Made by a program: the position numbers and the translations under genes
Source: Candidatus Binataceae bacterium
GTDB lineage: Bacteria > Desulfobacterota > Binatia > Binatales > Binataceae
Direction: 5' to 3'
Assembly: GCA_035308025.1 (NCBI GenBank)
Contig: DATGHL010000018.1
Span: forward strand, 55,552-119,551
Length of the DNA: 64,000 bases
In this document: one piece after another, positions 1-8,964 of the stretch
Layout of the letters: each line of letters begins with the position of its first letter
How positions within the stretch are numbered: the first letter of the stretch is position 1
Notes under the pieces: model-generated
The model's database searches: none
The model's input: only the letters and a program-made list of their open reading frames with translations
What the model was told of the DNA's origin: nothing

Positions 1-2
1 TG

Positions 3-620
3 AACGTACGCACTCCGGGAGCACGCAATCGAAAAATCGACGTTTTAGTCGGTGAGCCCGACTCGGCAGGTAACCCCGATCTCGGAAAGCTGCGGGTTTG
101 TGTCGAAAACAAATCCGTGATCACGGCGCATCGTAATCTGTACGCCAGATTCGATGATCTCAACGAAGCTCTGCAGGTATTGCATAGAGCGAAGGCCGAA
201 GCCGTGCTCATCGCAACGGTAATCTTCGGGGTGGCCGAGCGTGTACTTAATGTGCCGGACCGGATTAAGTCGAGGTATCGGGGAAACGAGGCTAAATTCG
301 ACAAGCAGATACTGCCGCGATTATCGTCAGGCGACCAGAAGTTGTGGAAGGACTTTCACTGGGCGGTGAGCGTGAATCGGCCCAAGGACCCAGCCAAGAC
401 AGTTGCTAAGTTCCGTCAATTGCCAACGCGCGCTCCGGGACACACTCACATTGTTGGGTATGACTATGTGCTGCTGATCCCGGCGTTCATCGACAATGTG
501 AACACGCCGTTTATTCCAAATCCTAACGATCCAAGAAGCCTTCACATCGATGTCGAGCAGGAATACAGGTCGATGCTGGAAGCTGTCTGCAAAGCCTACT
601 CCGCCCGATGGCACCTCTAA
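3..620 (+). CDS. 3' part of a hypothetical protein, possible PD-(D/E)XK nuclease
   Basis: The frame is open from the left edge of the window with no stop, so the gene begins upstream and only its last 205 codons are seen. An internal ATG at 117 is not a convincing start because upstream codons read sensibly. Near the edge the protein shows KIDVLVGEP followed about 20 residues later by LRVCVENK. This is the Asp ... Glu-x-Lys spacing of PD-(D/E)XK nucleases, with a hydrophobic strand before each part. The rest (RFDDLNEAL, a YDYVLLIPAFIDNV strand) I do not recognise. Base composition is less GC-rich than the following genes, which could mean transfer. The nuclease call is inference from one motif. 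Confidence 0.55.
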   Translation, partial: NVRTPGARNRKIDVLVGEPDSAGNPDLGKLRVCVENKSVITAHRNLYARFDDLNEALQVLHRAKAEAVLIATVIFGVAERVLNVPDRIKSRYRGNEAKFDKQILPRLSSGDQKLWKDFHWAVSVNRPKDPAKTVAKFRQLPTRAPGHTHIVGYDYVLLIPAFIDNVNTPFIPNPNDPRSLHIDVEQEYRSMLEAVCKAYSARWHL

Positions 621-708
621 CCCTCAGCCGCTACCCGGGGTGTTTGACGACTGTCGCGCGGGCGGCTTAAGGTCGCGGATAGATATACCCATTCTGGAGG
701 ATTCAGCT

Positions 709-1167
709 ATGGCGGACGCGGCGCTCGAAAAACGCATCACGGAACTCGAAGATGTCGAGGCGATCAAGCGGCTCAAGGCGTTCTACTGCGACATCTGCGA
801 CGACGACCACAACCCCGATCGCATCTGGAAAATTTTTGCCGAGGACGGCATCTGGGAGGGCGGCGACTTCGGCCAGGCCAAGGGTCACGCGGCGATTCGC
901 CAGCTCTTCGAGGGCTTCAAAAAGCTCATCAGTTTTTCCCAGCACAACGTCTTCAATCCGCAGATTGTCGTCAACGGCGATCGCGCTCATGCGAGTTGGT
1001 ACCTAGTCGGGCCCTTTACCTTCCGCGAGAAAAACGACGCGCGCTGGCTCGCCTGCCGTTACGAAGACGACTACGTAAAGATCAACGGTGAGTGGAAGTA
1101 TCAGCATCTGCGCGCGATCATCCGGATGTCCGCGCCCTACGAGACCGGCTGGGCGAAACAACAGTAA
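709..1167 (+). CDS. SnoaL-like (NTF2-fold) protein
   Basis: A protein of 152 residues. I chose the ATG at 709 because GGAGG lies at 696-700 with ideal spacing; a longer open frame begins at 550 but overlaps the upstream gene. The pattern EDVEAIKRLKAFYCDICD, then WKIFAEDGIWEGG, then a WYLVGPFTF strand and a late WKYQHLRAIIR is typical of the SnoaL_4 / nuclear-transport-factor-2 fold. Members are cone-shaped dimers that act as small-molecule isomerases, dehydratases or ring-hydroxylating accessory proteins. It sits 30 nt before a flavin monooxygenase gene and is probably co-transcribed, so a role in the same oxidative pathway is likely. The substrate is unknown. Confidence 0.8.
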   Translation: MADAALEKRITELEDVEAIKRLKAFYCDICDDDHNPDRIWKIFAEDGIWEGGDFGQAKGHAAIRQLFEGFKKLISFSQHNVFNPQIVVNGDRAHASWYLVGPFTFREKNDARWLACRYEDDYVKINGEWKYQHLRAIIRMSAPYETGWAKQQ

Positions 1168-1197
1168 TACTCTCGGCTGGCTTTGCGAGGAGCTCTC

Positions 1198-2058
1198 ATG
1201 AAGTTCGGACTGATGTTCGTTAATTCCGGGCCCTTCAGTAATCCTGATCTGCTGGCCCATCTGGCGGTGACCGCCGAGAACTGCGGCTTCGAGTCGCTCT
1301 GGACGGTCGAGCACGTCGTGATTCCGAAGGGCTATCAGACGCCGTATCCGTACTCGAAGGACGGCAAGATTCCCGGCGGCGAGGACATCGCGATTCCCGA
1401 TCCGCTCTTGCCCCTGAGCTTTGTTGCGGCGTTGACCAAAACGGTGAAACTCGCGACCGGTGTGATGATCCTGCCGCAGCGCCATCCGCTCTATGTCGCG
1501 AAAGAGATGGCGACGCTCGACGTGCTCTCGGGCGGCCGCACCATCCTGGGAATTGGCTCGGGCTGGCTCAAGGAGGAGTTCGACGCGCTCGGACTGGACT
1601 TTCATACGCGCGGCGCGCGGACCGACGAGGCGATCAAATCGATGCGCAGTCTGTGGCGCGAGAATCCGTCGAGCTTTCACGGTAAGCACTTCGATTTCGG
1701 CCCGGTGATAAGCTATCCCAAGCCGGCGCAGGCGGCGGGCGTGCCGATTCATATCGGCGGCCATTCACCGGCGGCGGCGCGCCGCGCGGGACGGCTCGGT
1801 GACGGTTTTTTCCCGGCGCTCAGCGATGCGGCCAAGCTCAAAGAACTGCTCGCGCTGATGCGCACCGAGGCCGCGAAGGCCGGACGCGACGCCGCAACGA
1901 TCGAGCTATCGTGCATCGGCAGCGCCAAGCCCGATGCGATCAAACCGTTGCAGGACGTCGGCATCCAGCGCGTGATCCTCGCGCCGCCGGGTTTCGACAA
2001 GGAGGCCCTGTCGCGCGGCCTCGAGAAACTCGGCAACGAAGTCATCGCGCGACACTAG
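1198..2058 (+). CDS. LLM-class F420/flavin-dependent oxidoreductase
   Basis: A bacterial-luciferase-like TIM-barrel oxidoreductase of 286 residues. The start ATG at 1198 has GAGGAG just upstream; the in-frame TTG at 1183 lies inside that site. Family signatures are MKFGLMFVNSG at the N-terminus, ESLWTVEHVVIP around residue 35-45, ILPQRHPLYVAKEMATLDVLSGGR, and GIGSGWLKEEFDALG near residue 120. It ends with a VGIQRVILAPP strand. The pattern resembles the TIGR03619-type F420-dependent subgroup. These enzymes use reduced F420 or FMN to oxygenate or reduce organic substrates. A close paralogue follows at 2191-3045, indicating tandem duplication. Cofactor and substrate cannot be read from sequence. 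Confidence 0.88.
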   Translation: MKFGLMFVNSGPFSNPDLLAHLAVTAENCGFESLWTVEHVVIPKGYQTPYPYSKDGKIPGGEDIAIPDPLLPLSFVAALTKTVKLATGVMILPQRHPLYVAKEMATLDVLSGGRTILGIGSGWLKEEFDALGLDFHTRGARTDEAIKSMRSLWRENPSSFHGKHFDFGPVISYPKPAQAAGVPIHIGGHSPAAARRAGRLGDGFFPALSDAAKLKELLALMRTEAAKAGRDAATIELSCIGSAKPDAIKPLQDVGIQRVILAPPGFDKEALSRGLEKLGNEVIARH

Positions 2059-2142
2059 CGGAGCGTAGCGAAGCGAGCACAGGGGGCGGCCGAGTCTGCG
2101 AGGCGCGGCCCAGGTCAAGAGTCGGCAAGCTGCGTTCCAATT
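2055..2142 (+). repeat. dispersed intergenic repeat, copy A
   Basis: This non-coding stretch begins at the stop codon of the upstream monooxygenase gene (CACTAG CGGAGCG) and ends with GTCGGCAAGCTGCGTT. Its core, GGCCGAGTCTGCGAGGCGCG, recurs on the minus strand at about 11690-11725. Related elements lie after tRNA-Gln and after prs. It separates two tandem paralogous genes. Confidence 0.75.
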
Positions 2143-2190
2143 AAGTCAGCGACGTCTCGAACTATTGAGCCAAGCGCCGGAGAATCACCT

Positions 2191-3045
2191 TTGAAAGCAG
2201 GAATTATCTTCGCCAATTCAGGCCGTTTCAGCCGGCCGGAACTCTTCGCGCAGCTTGCCCGCGACTGCGAGCAACTGGGCTTCGAATCAATCTGGACGGT
2301 CGAGCACGTCGTCATCCCGCAGCCGCACATGCCGTATCCCGGCTCGAAGGACGGCTCGATGCCCGGCGGCGACGAAGTGCCGATTCCGGATCCGCTGATT
2401 CCGCTCGCCTACGCGGCCGCGCTCACAACACGGCTGAAATTCTCGACCGGCGTGATCATCCTGCCGCAGCGCCATCCGCTCTACCTGGCCAAGCAGCTCG
2501 CCACGCTCGATCTCCTGTCGAAGGGCCGGATGATGGTCGGGATCGGCAGCGGCTGGATGAAGGAAGAATTCGACTCACTCGGCGGCGGGTACAATGTTCG
2601 CGGGGCGCGCACGGACGAATCGATCCAGGCGATGCGCGCGCTGTGGCGCGACGACGTCGCGAGCTTCCACGGCAAGCATTTTCATTTTCACGATGTGAAA
2701 AGCTTTCCGAAGCCAATTCAGAAAAACGGCATCCCGATTCACGTCGGCGGCCATTCGCCGGCCGCCGCGCGGCGCGCGGGCAAATACGGCGACGGTTTCT
2801 TTCCGACAGTCACCGATCCGGCCAAGCTCAAAGAGCTGTTCGCGTTCGTGCACGAGGAAGCCAAAAAAGCCCGCCGCGACCCCGGCGCGATCGAGTTCTC
2901 CGCGATGGCGGCGCCGCGCGCCGAGTCGCTCAAGGCGCTCGCCGCAGTCGGCGTCACGCGCGTCGTTTTCAGTCCGCCGTCTTCGGATCCGGCGAAGCTG
3001 CGCGCAGGATTGGAACAAATGATGAGTGAAGTGGCAAAAGGCTAA
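2191..3045 (+). CDS. LLM-class F420/flavin-dependent oxidoreductase (paralogue)
   Basis: A 284-residue luciferase-like oxidoreductase that matches the preceding gene almost block for block: SIWTVEHVVIPQ, ILPQRHPLYLAKQLATLDLL, GIGSGWMKEEFDSLGGG, PIHVGGHSPAAARRAGKYGDGFFP. The start is TTG at 2191, with CGGAG eight nucleotides upstream; no ATG or GTG nearby fits the conserved KAGIIFANSG beginning. The gene arose by tandem duplication, and a dispersed repeat now separates the copies. Both are probably co-transcribed with the SnoaL-like gene. Divergence is spread evenly, so the two copies may act on different substrates; that is inference. Confidence 0.87.
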   Translation: MKAGIIFANSGRFSRPELFAQLARDCEQLGFESIWTVEHVVIPQPHMPYPGSKDGSMPGGDEVPIPDPLIPLAYAAALTTRLKFSTGVIILPQRHPLYLAKQLATLDLLSKGRMMVGIGSGWMKEEFDSLGGGYNVRGARTDESIQAMRALWRDDVASFHGKHFHFHDVKSFPKPIQKNGIPIHVGGHSPAAARRAGKYGDGFFPTVTDPAKLKELFAFVHEEAKKARRDPGAIEFSAMAAPRAESLKALAAVGVTRVVFSPPSSDPAKLRAGLEQMMSEVAKG

Positions 3046-3054
3046 GCCGTCGCG

Positions 3055-3879
3055 TTAGCGCGGCTGGCTGCCGCTCGTGAGATCTTTCGGCGGATGGACG
3101 GCCGGATGCTTTTGCGGATCGCGCTCCTTCTTTGTGCCAGGTGGGCGCTTGCTCTCCTCGACGAATCGATGCAGCAGCTCGAGCGCATCGATCGTGCGCT
3201 GCTGCAAGCCGGCGCTCGCGCGTTCAATGCGCTCCGGATCGGGCTGGTTGCCTTTGGGGATACTCGCCAAGGCCTCCCACCAGCTCACCTGGTCGAAGTA
3301 GGTCATGAACACCACCTGGACTTGCACCAGATTCGCTAGCGCACGCTGGATGCGTTCGATCGGATCGCGCATGAACAGCGTGATGAAGCTGGCCGCGCCG
3401 AGACCCCCGAAGAGCAGCGAGTAAACCTGCGTGCGAGTCGAGGCCGCGAGAATGGCGGCATACACGAAGAGCGCGATCCCGACGCCGAACATGAGCCGGT
3501 TCATCCAGGTTATGGTGGAGAAGGTGCCGGCGGCGCGATCGAAGGTCGTCTTGACTACATCGAGCGCTTTTTCCGTAACCGACAAACGCAACTCCATGGT
3601 TCGAACCATGAACCTGTGCTGCTCTTCCATGAATTTCTGCGCGAGCGCGGGCGGCAACTGCGAGCCCTCGGAAAACGGCGGCTGAAGTGGCAACTCGGGA
3701 CCGACGAGCGCGCGCGGAGCGGGAACTAGAATGATTTGCTTGAGTTGGTCCAGCTCCGGCGAATCGAGCGAATACCCGGCATCGTGGATGCAGCCTTCGG
3801 GATTGGTTCTAACCTGTGCCGCGAAGGCTAGATCAATCTGACTGCGCCCGAGCGCCTTCCACAGATCTTCCTGGCTCAT
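3055..3879 (-). CDS. two-TM membrane protein with NHLP/Os1348-like N-terminus
   Basis: A protein of 274 residues. Residues 1-50 (KALGRSQIDLAFAAQV, NPEGCIHDAGYSLDSPEL) resemble the small helical LigA/Os1348-like domain found in NHLP-type peptides and some signalling proteins. A proline-rich linker follows, then a long helix (about 80-120), two hydrophobic segments at about 127-147 and 152-170, and a cytoplasmic helix beginning RDPIERIQRALANLVQVQVVF. The tail is charged and low in complexity. The two-helix hairpin followed by an amphipathic helix is reminiscent of effector membrane domains, but I cannot name the family. It lies 21 nt downstream of a ribbon-helix-helix gene on the same strand, so the two probably form one operon. 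The function is unknown. Confidence 0.7.
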   Translation of the reverse strand: MSQEDLWKALGRSQIDLAFAAQVRTNPEGCIHDAGYSLDSPELDQLKQIILVPAPRALVGPELPLQPPFSEGSQLPPALAQKFMEEQHRFMVRTMELRLSVTEKALDVVKTTFDRAAGTFSTITWMNRLMFGVGIALFVYAAILAASTRTQVYSLLFGGLGAASFITLFMRDPIERIQRALANLVQVQVVFMTYFDQVSWWEALASIPKGNQPDPERIERASAGLQQRTIDALELLHRFVEESKRPPGTKKERDPQKHPAVHPPKDLTSGSQPR

Positions 3880-3900
3880 CGTCGCGTCCGCGAATCGAGA

Positions 3901-4098
3901 TCAGGCCCACAGCGCCATCAGTTGCTGAGTGCGCGCCTGCATGTTCGCGCCGAACTCCTTGCGCAGCTCGTAATCGATAAGGATGTTGGCCAGAAGGTTG
4001 CGCGCGTAGATCTCGCGCGTGCCGGCGCCGGTTTGGGTGACGAGTTCGTCCATCACGGCCAGGAACTGATCCGGAACCCGGATCGTGATTGTCGCCAC
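3901..4098 (-). CDS. small ribbon-helix-helix-like protein
   Basis: A protein of 65 residues. The start is GTG at 4098, supported by a strong GGAGGAG site just upstream. The N-terminus ATITIRVPDQFLAVMDELV is an Arc/MetJ/CopG-type strand plus first helix, and TREIYARNLLANILIDYELR provides the second helix. Such proteins bind DNA as dimers and are often autoregulators or antitoxins. It is followed on the same strand by the two-TM protein gene at 3055-3879, so it may regulate or neutralise that protein. That pairing is inference from position only. Confidence 0.7.
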   Translation of the reverse strand: MATITIRVPDQFLAVMDELVTQTGAGTREIYARNLLANILIDYELRKEFGANMQARTQQLMALWA

Positions 4099-4261
4099 GC
4101 AGCTCCTCCTCCCTCGCTTTCACTTTGCCAGGCCGCCACGCGCTATGGATATACCGTGCAAACAGGCGGGCAGCAAATCACCTCAGTAGCGATTTCCCGA
4201 TCAGATGGAATGCTGCGGAGGAATGGATCGCCGAACGGGTTTTGTGAAAAAATCCCCGATC

Positions 4262-5140
4262 ATGGCGCTTGATTCATCGCTGGTTGGAACCAAGGTCGGG
4301 CCGGTCGAGGCCGAAATCGACGCGCGCTGGATGATGGCCTACGCCGCCGCTCTCGACGACATGGCTGACTGCTATCTCGACACCCGCCGTCCCGGAGGGA
4401 TCGTCGCTCATCCGCTCTTTCCGGTTTGCTTCGAGTGGCCCGCGGCCGGCACGATTCGGACGAAGCTGCGCGCCAATATGGCGGAGGGCGAACCCGCGCG
4501 CGGAGTTCACGCCACGCATCATACGATTCTCCATCGGCCGCTGCGGCCGCCGATGCGCCTGAGCACGACCGCCGAAGTCCTCGGCGTCGAGCGGCGCGCG
4601 GCGGGCGCTTTCGAGGTTGTGAAATTCGCGACGGTCGATCATCGCGGGACGCCGGTCTGCACGACTTACTATGGGAGTCTGTACCGCAAGGTCGAGGTCA
4701 ACGGTCCCGATCATCCGGCGGAGTTGCCGCGATCACTTGCGCCGACGACTACGCCCGCGCAGCCGCGCACCGCAATTCCGATCGCGATAGGCGCCGGCGC
4801 GGCGCATATCTACACCGAGTGCGCGCGCATCTGGAATCCGATCCACACTGACGCTGCAGTCGCGGCCGCCGCTGGGCTCCCCGGACTGATCCTGCACGGC
4901 ACCGCGACGCTCGCGATGGCCGTATCGGCGATCGTGCGGGCCGAGGCGCAGGGCGATCCGGCGCGAGTCAGCGAGGTCGGTGGCCGGTTCGGCGCGATGG
5001 TGCTGATGCCGTCGGTGCTGACGGTGCGCATCCAGACCCGCGAAAAATGTGATCGCGGCGACGCGATTTTTTTTGAGGCGCTCAGCGCCGACGGTGGCCG
5101 CGCAATCCGCGACGGCTTCGTGATCCTAGCGACTGATTAA
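4262..5140 (+). CDS. MaoC-family double-hotdog hydratase/dehydratase
   Basis: A protein of about 292 residues. It has an N-terminal FAS1/MaoC_N-type hotdog (residues about 5-145) and a C-terminal MaoC hotdog carrying the hydratase-2 motif WNPIHTDAAVAAAAGLPGLILHG (key Asn-x-x-x-His-x-Asp). It should hydrate a trans-2-enoyl-CoA to an (R)-3-hydroxyacyl-CoA or do the reverse. The start is uncertain: ATG 4262 fits homologue-like beginnings, while in-frame ATGs at 4205 and 4223 lie around a GGAGG (4217-4221) that is badly spaced for both. The frmA-type gene follows after 12 nt, so the two probably form one operon. Confidence 0.82.
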   Translation: MALDSSLVGTKVGPVEAEIDARWMMAYAAALDDMADCYLDTRRPGGIVAHPLFPVCFEWPAAGTIRTKLRANMAEGEPARGVHATHHTILHRPLRPPMRLSTTAEVLGVERRAAGAFEVVKFATVDHRGTPVCTTYYGSLYRKVEVNGPDHPAELPRSLAPTTTPAQPRTAIPIAIGAGAAHIYTECARIWNPIHTDAAVAAAAGLPGLILHGTATLAMAVSAIVRAEAQGDPARVSEVGGRFGAMVLMPSVLTVRIQTREKCDRGDAIFFEALSADGGRAIRDGFVILATD

Positions 5141-5152
5141 GGACCCTGACGC

Positions 5153-6262
5153 ATGAAAACCCGAGCTGCGGTCGCCTATAAACCCGCCGCGCCATTGGAG
5201 ATCACCGAGGTTGATCTCGCCGGGCCTAAGGCCGGCGAAGTGATGGTCGAAATCCAGGCGACCGGCGTATGCCACACCGACGCCTATACTCTATCGGGCA
5301 AAGACCCGGAGGGGCTGTTCCCGTCGATCATGGGCCACGAGGGCGCCGGCGTTGTCGTCGAGGTCGGGCCGGCAGTTACCTCACTCAAGGCTGGCGATCA
5401 CGTGATTCCGCTCTACATCCCGGAGTGCCGGCAATGTCCCGCCTGTCTGTCCGGCCGCACGAATCTCTGCACTGCGATTCGCGAGACCCAAGGTCGCGGT
5501 GTCATGCCCGACGGCACAAGCCGCTTCTCGATTGACGGGCTGCCGATCCATCACTACATGGGGACCTCGACCTTCGCGAACTTCACGGTGCTGCCGGAGA
5601 TCGCGCTGGCAAAGATTCGCGAGGACGCACCCTTCGACAAGGTCTGCTACGTCGGATGCGGCGTCACGACCGGAATCGGCGCGGTGATCAACACGGCGAA
5701 GGTCCAGGTCGGCGACCGCGTCGTGGTCTTCGGCCTCGGCGGAATCGGTCTCAATGTCATTCAAGGCGCCCGAATTGCCGGCGCTTCGATGATCGTCGGG
5801 GTCGATCTTAATCCGGCGCGGCGCGTGATGGCGGAGAAGTTCGGCCTTACACATTTTGTCAACCCCGACGAGGTGCGCGGCGATCTCGTGCCCTATCTGG
5901 TCGATTTGACCAAGGGCGGCGCGGACTTCTCCTTCGAATGCGTCGGCAACGTCAAACTGATGCGCCAGGCGCTCGAGTGTTGCCAGCGCGGATGGGGCAC
6001 CTGCGTGATAATCGGCGTCGCCGGTGCCGGCGAGGAGATCGCGACGCGGCCTTTTCAACTCGTCACTGGACGCACCTGGAAGGGCAGTGCATTCGGCGGG
6101 GCCAGAGGCCGTCGCGACGTCCCTAAGATCGTCGACTGGTACATGGACGGGCGCATCAATATCGACGACCTGATCACCCACACAATGCCGCTCGCTCAGA
6201 TAAATCATGCCTTCGGCTTAATGCACGAAGGCAAATCGATCCGCAGCATAATCAGCTACTAG
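5153..6262 (+). CDS. frmA: class III alcohol dehydrogenase (S-(hydroxymethyl)glutathione dehydrogenase)
   Basis: A 369-residue zinc alcohol dehydrogenase, the usual family length. Catalytic zinc ligands are Cys40 (GVCHTD), His62 (GHEGAG) and Cys169 (GCGVTTG). The structural zinc loop has Cys92, 95, 98 and 106 ([15 protein letters not shown]). The NAD-binding motif is GLGGIG near residue 194. The long conserved stretches [20 protein letters not shown] and [12 protein letters not shown] are those of the glutathione-dependent formaldehyde dehydrogenase branch. It oxidises S-hydroxymethylglutathione or a related thiol adduct in the cytoplasm. This fits formaldehyde disposal after demethylation or C1 metabolism. 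An AAGGA site precedes the ATG. Confidence 0.92.
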   Translation: MKTRAAVAYKPAAPLEITEVDLAGPKAGEVMVEIQATGVCHTDAYTLSGKDPEGLFPSIMGHEGAGVVVEVGPAVTSLKAGDHVIPLYIPECRQCPACLSGRTNLCTAIRETQGRGVMPDGTSRFSIDGLPIHHYMGTSTFANFTVLPEIALAKIREDAPFDKVCYVGCGVTTGIGAVINTAKVQVGDRVVVFGLGGIGLNVIQGARIAGASMIVGVDLNPARRVMAEKFGLTHFVNPDEVRGDLVPYLVDLTKGGADFSFECVGNVKLMRQALECCQRGWGTCVIIGVAGAGEEIATRPFQLVTGRTWKGSAFGGARGRRDVPKIVDWYMDGRINIDDLITHTMPLAQINHAFGLMHEGKSIRSIISY

Positions 6263-6477
6263 AACCTTCACCGTTCGCGCCTTGGCTTTACGTACAGGCA
6301 CGGGCGACGGCCTAGCCAAACAAAATCCTATTGCCGCTATCGCGACACTAATGGATCATTGGCTCCATGGGTCGTTCATCGTGCGGTCATCACTGTTGGC
6401 TCATTTGAAGAATAAACACAGTGTCTATGAGTGAATTAACATAATGTCGAACAGAGGGTTCTAATATCAACCAACAT

Positions 6478-7545
6478 GTGTCAGGATTACGTCGCTTGGA
6501 GACACAGATTGCTTTGATAAAGGTCGGAGCGCTCGGCGACGTGGTCCGCACCACGACCTTGTTGCCCGCATTGAGGAAGCGCCACCCTAACATGGAGCTG
6601 ACCTGGATCACCGGCAAAGATGCAGTGTCGCTGCTTCACGGGAACCCGGATGTGGCTCGCACAGTCCTGTTCGATGACTCTCCAGACGCATCCTGGCGTC
6701 ACGCAAATTATGATTGGGTGATCTGTCTGGATGACGATGAGGCGCTATGTAAGCTCGCCAGCGAACTGAGGAGTTCGCGCCTCTCGGGTGCCTACATGGC
6801 AGGCACCGAGCGCAAATACAGCGACGATTTGGCCGCTTGGTTCAGTATGGGGCTGCTGCGCCCAGCGAGCCAGGGCGGGCTTAAGCGTGCAAATGAACTG
6901 AAGCGCGAAAACGCCTCCACATACGGCGAAATCATTTATCGGGGCCTCGGACTTCCAGGGCCCGTAGCCCGACCATTTATCGAAATACCTCGGGCCGAGC
7001 GTGAAGCAGCAGCCAGATGGCTCGAAGCGCAACGGTTCGCCGGACCCATCGTGGCAATGAATACCGGTGCTGGCGCGCGTTGGCGCTTCAAGAGCTGGGG
7101 TGAGGACCAGACGGCAGACCTGGCGCAGCAAATAGTCGATCGGTTGAGCGCTGATGTTGTCGTGCTGGGCGGTGCTGCGGAAAAGGATCGGAATGAGCGG
7201 ATTGTTGTAGCTGCGAGGCGGTCAAAAGTGTGCGCAGCACCTACCAATTTGAGTCTGCTAGGATTTGCTGCATTCGTCGAGCGATGTAATCTTTTGATTT
7301 CAAGTGATTCACTAGGACTTCATTTGGCATCAGCTTTAAAAAAGCCTACAGTGGCCTTCTTCGGACCCACTTCAGCCGCAGAAATTGATCTCTACGGCCT
7401 GGGAGAAAAGATCACGACACCGCTCGGATGCGCGGTATGTTACTTGCGTGATTGCGATGTCAGGCCGCACTGCATGGAATCGATTCCGGTCGAGCGAATG
7501 TTCGATGCTGTGGCAAAACATCTTGCTTTTAGCGTTAACCTGTAA
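6478..7545 (+). CDS. glycosyltransferase family 9 (heptosyltransferase-like)
   Basis: A 355-residue GT-B protein. The IALIKVGALGDVVRTTTLLPAL N-terminus is the signature of ADP-heptose:LPS heptosyltransferases. The C-terminal half has AMNTGAGARWRFKSW, VVLGGAAEKD, and SSDSLGLHLASALKKPTVAFFGPTS, the nucleotide-sugar-binding region. A Cys-rich tail (CAVCYLRDCDVRPHC) follows. The start is GTG 6478; a TTG at 6496 is equally possible, and no clear ribosome site is seen. Its composition is noticeably lower in GC than the neighbouring housekeeping genes, as is common for surface-polysaccharide genes. It is probably co-transcribed with the next glycosyltransferase. The exact acceptor is unknown. Confidence 0.85.
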   Translation: MSGLRRLETQIALIKVGALGDVVRTTTLLPALRKRHPNMELTWITGKDAVSLLHGNPDVARTVLFDDSPDASWRHANYDWVICLDDDEALCKLASELRSSRLSGAYMAGTERKYSDDLAAWFSMGLLRPASQGGLKRANELKRENASTYGEIIYRGLGLPGPVARPFIEIPRAEREAAARWLEAQRFAGPIVAMNTGAGARWRFKSWGEDQTADLAQQIVDRLSADVVVLGGAAEKDRNERIVVAARRSKVCAAPTNLSLLGFAAFVERCNLLISSDSLGLHLASALKKPTVAFFGPTSAAEIDLYGLGEKITTPLGCAVCYLRDCDVRPHCMESIPVERMFDAVAKHLAFSVNL

Positions 7546-7587
7546 TATTCGTCTTTTTTAGCTTGTGCTTGCGGAGACTGTTTCTTT

Positions 7588-8865
7588 ATGAGCCGAATTG
7601 CTATGGTAGCCGCCTGTCCGTTTCCGGCGAACTTTGGCTCTTCGGCGTCGATCAGGGAACTGTCCAAAATCCTCGGCGACCGCGGTTACGACGTCCACGT
7701 TGTCACTTATCATATCGGTGATGACCGCCTGCCAGTGGGCAACGCCCAAGTCTGGCGCACGCGTTATTGGGGCAAGAAGCGGCGGGAATACACGGGTCCA
7801 GCGTGGCAGAAATTTATCCTCGATCTGTTGATGGTGTTTACGCTGATTCGGGTAATTCGACGGGAAAAGATCGATCTGATTCATGCACACAATTATGAGG
7901 GTGTGCTAATCGGAATGATCGCAAAACTTTTCACCGGTCGTCCCCTGGTTTATCAGGCGGTCAATCTGATGGCGGATGAACTTCCAAGCTACAACTTCAT
8001 CAGGCCGGCGTTTATCGCGCGTACGCTGGCAACGATGCTTGATCGTCTGGTGCCGCGCCTGCCGGATTTTGTTATCGTCATCTCCAAGGAGCTCGAGACC
8101 TATTTTCGCCTGCGGGGTTTTGGGCCGGATCGGATGGCGTTGATCCCGCCAGGCGTCTATCCTGCAATGTTCGCGCGTCCCGACCCGCACCGTATCCGCG
8201 ATCACTTTTCAATCGGCGATCGCAAAATCGTGATGTATACGGGCGTCAGCAACGTCTTTCAACGAATCGATTACCTCCTCAAAGCCTTCCGGACAGTGCT
8301 CGCGCAAGAGCCTGCAGCCGTGTTGATGATAGTGAGCCCGCTCAGCGGAGAAGCTGATCTGGTGAGAAACCAAGAGTTTGCCGCGTCATTGGGCATTTCG
8401 GAGAGCATCATTTGGGTCGAAGGGCAGTCGCTGGTTGACCTGCCGGACTACCTTGCGGCCGCCGACATAACTGTCATCCCGCGGCCGGACATCCCGGGAT
8501 ATCCACTCAAGCTGCTGAACGCGATGGCCGCGGGCAAGCCAACGGTTTGCTTCGCGGGCGCTGCTAAAGGCGTCGAGCATCTGCGTGACGCGTTCATCGT
8601 ACCGGACCACGATCTCGACGCGATGGGCCGCGGAATCCTCACATTATTGCGCGATCCCGCACTGGCCGAATATATCGGGGATGAAGCCCGGCGAACCATT
8701 TTGACCAAGTTCGATTGGGAAATTCTCTGTACGCAGGTCGAGCAGGTGTACGGCCACGTCCTCGGCGCCGCCCACGTGGCGTGGTCCGCACAAACGGAAG
8801 CCCGCGTCGCGGAGACCGCGCCGGCGCGGATTTCACCCGACTCGGATGGCCTCATCGCGAAATAG
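7588..8865 (+). CDS. glycosyltransferase family 4 protein
   Basis: A 425-residue GT-B transferase. The N-terminal half shows MVAACPFPANFGSSASIRELSKIL with a DVHVVTYH strand and DLIHAHNYEG. The C-terminal half has a VMYTGVSNVFQRIDYLLKAF segment. The nucleotide-sugar loop normally carries an E-x7-E motif and here reads RPDIPGYPLKLLNAMAAGKPTVCF; the first Glu is replaced within PDIPGYPLKLL, which is typical of some GT4 subfamilies. It probably adds a sugar to a lipid-linked glycan at the inner membrane. It follows the GT9 gene by 42 nt. Donor and acceptor are not deducible. Confidence 0.85.
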   Translation: MSRIAMVAACPFPANFGSSASIRELSKILGDRGYDVHVVTYHIGDDRLPVGNAQVWRTRYWGKKRREYTGPAWQKFILDLLMVFTLIRVIRREKIDLIHAHNYEGVLIGMIAKLFTGRPLVYQAVNLMADELPSYNFIRPAFIARTLATMLDRLVPRLPDFVIVISKELETYFRLRGFGPDRMALIPPGVYPAMFARPDPHRIRDHFSIGDRKIVMYTGVSNVFQRIDYLLKAFRTVLAQEPAAVLMIVSPLSGEADLVRNQEFAASLGISESIIWVEGQSLVDLPDYLAAADITVIPRPDIPGYPLKLLNAMAAGKPTVCFAGAAKGVEHLRDAFIVPDHDLDAMGRGILTLLRDPALAEYIGDEARRTILTKFDWEILCTQVEQVYGHVLGAAHVAWSAQTEARVAETAPARISPDSDGLIAK

Positions 8866-8910
8866 CTCGTGAAACTTGACTCTCAATCGTTCGGCCCCGA
8901 GCGATTTGCC

Positions 8911-8964
8911 ATTCACATATGGGTTGAGTGAAGCTGCGAATATCCGCAAGCTGCGTATGTGAAT
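8911..8964. repeat. inverted repeat with nested hairpin before cupredoxin gene
   Basis: ATTCACATA at 8911-8919 pairs with TATGTGAAT at 8956-8964. Inside, AGCTGCG and CGCAAGCT can pair around AATATC with one bulged A, so the whole element folds into a long hairpin. The presumed GTG start of the next gene (8959) lies in the right arm. It could therefore hide the start site or act as an operator. No T-run follows, so it is not a typical terminator. Confidence 0.55.
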
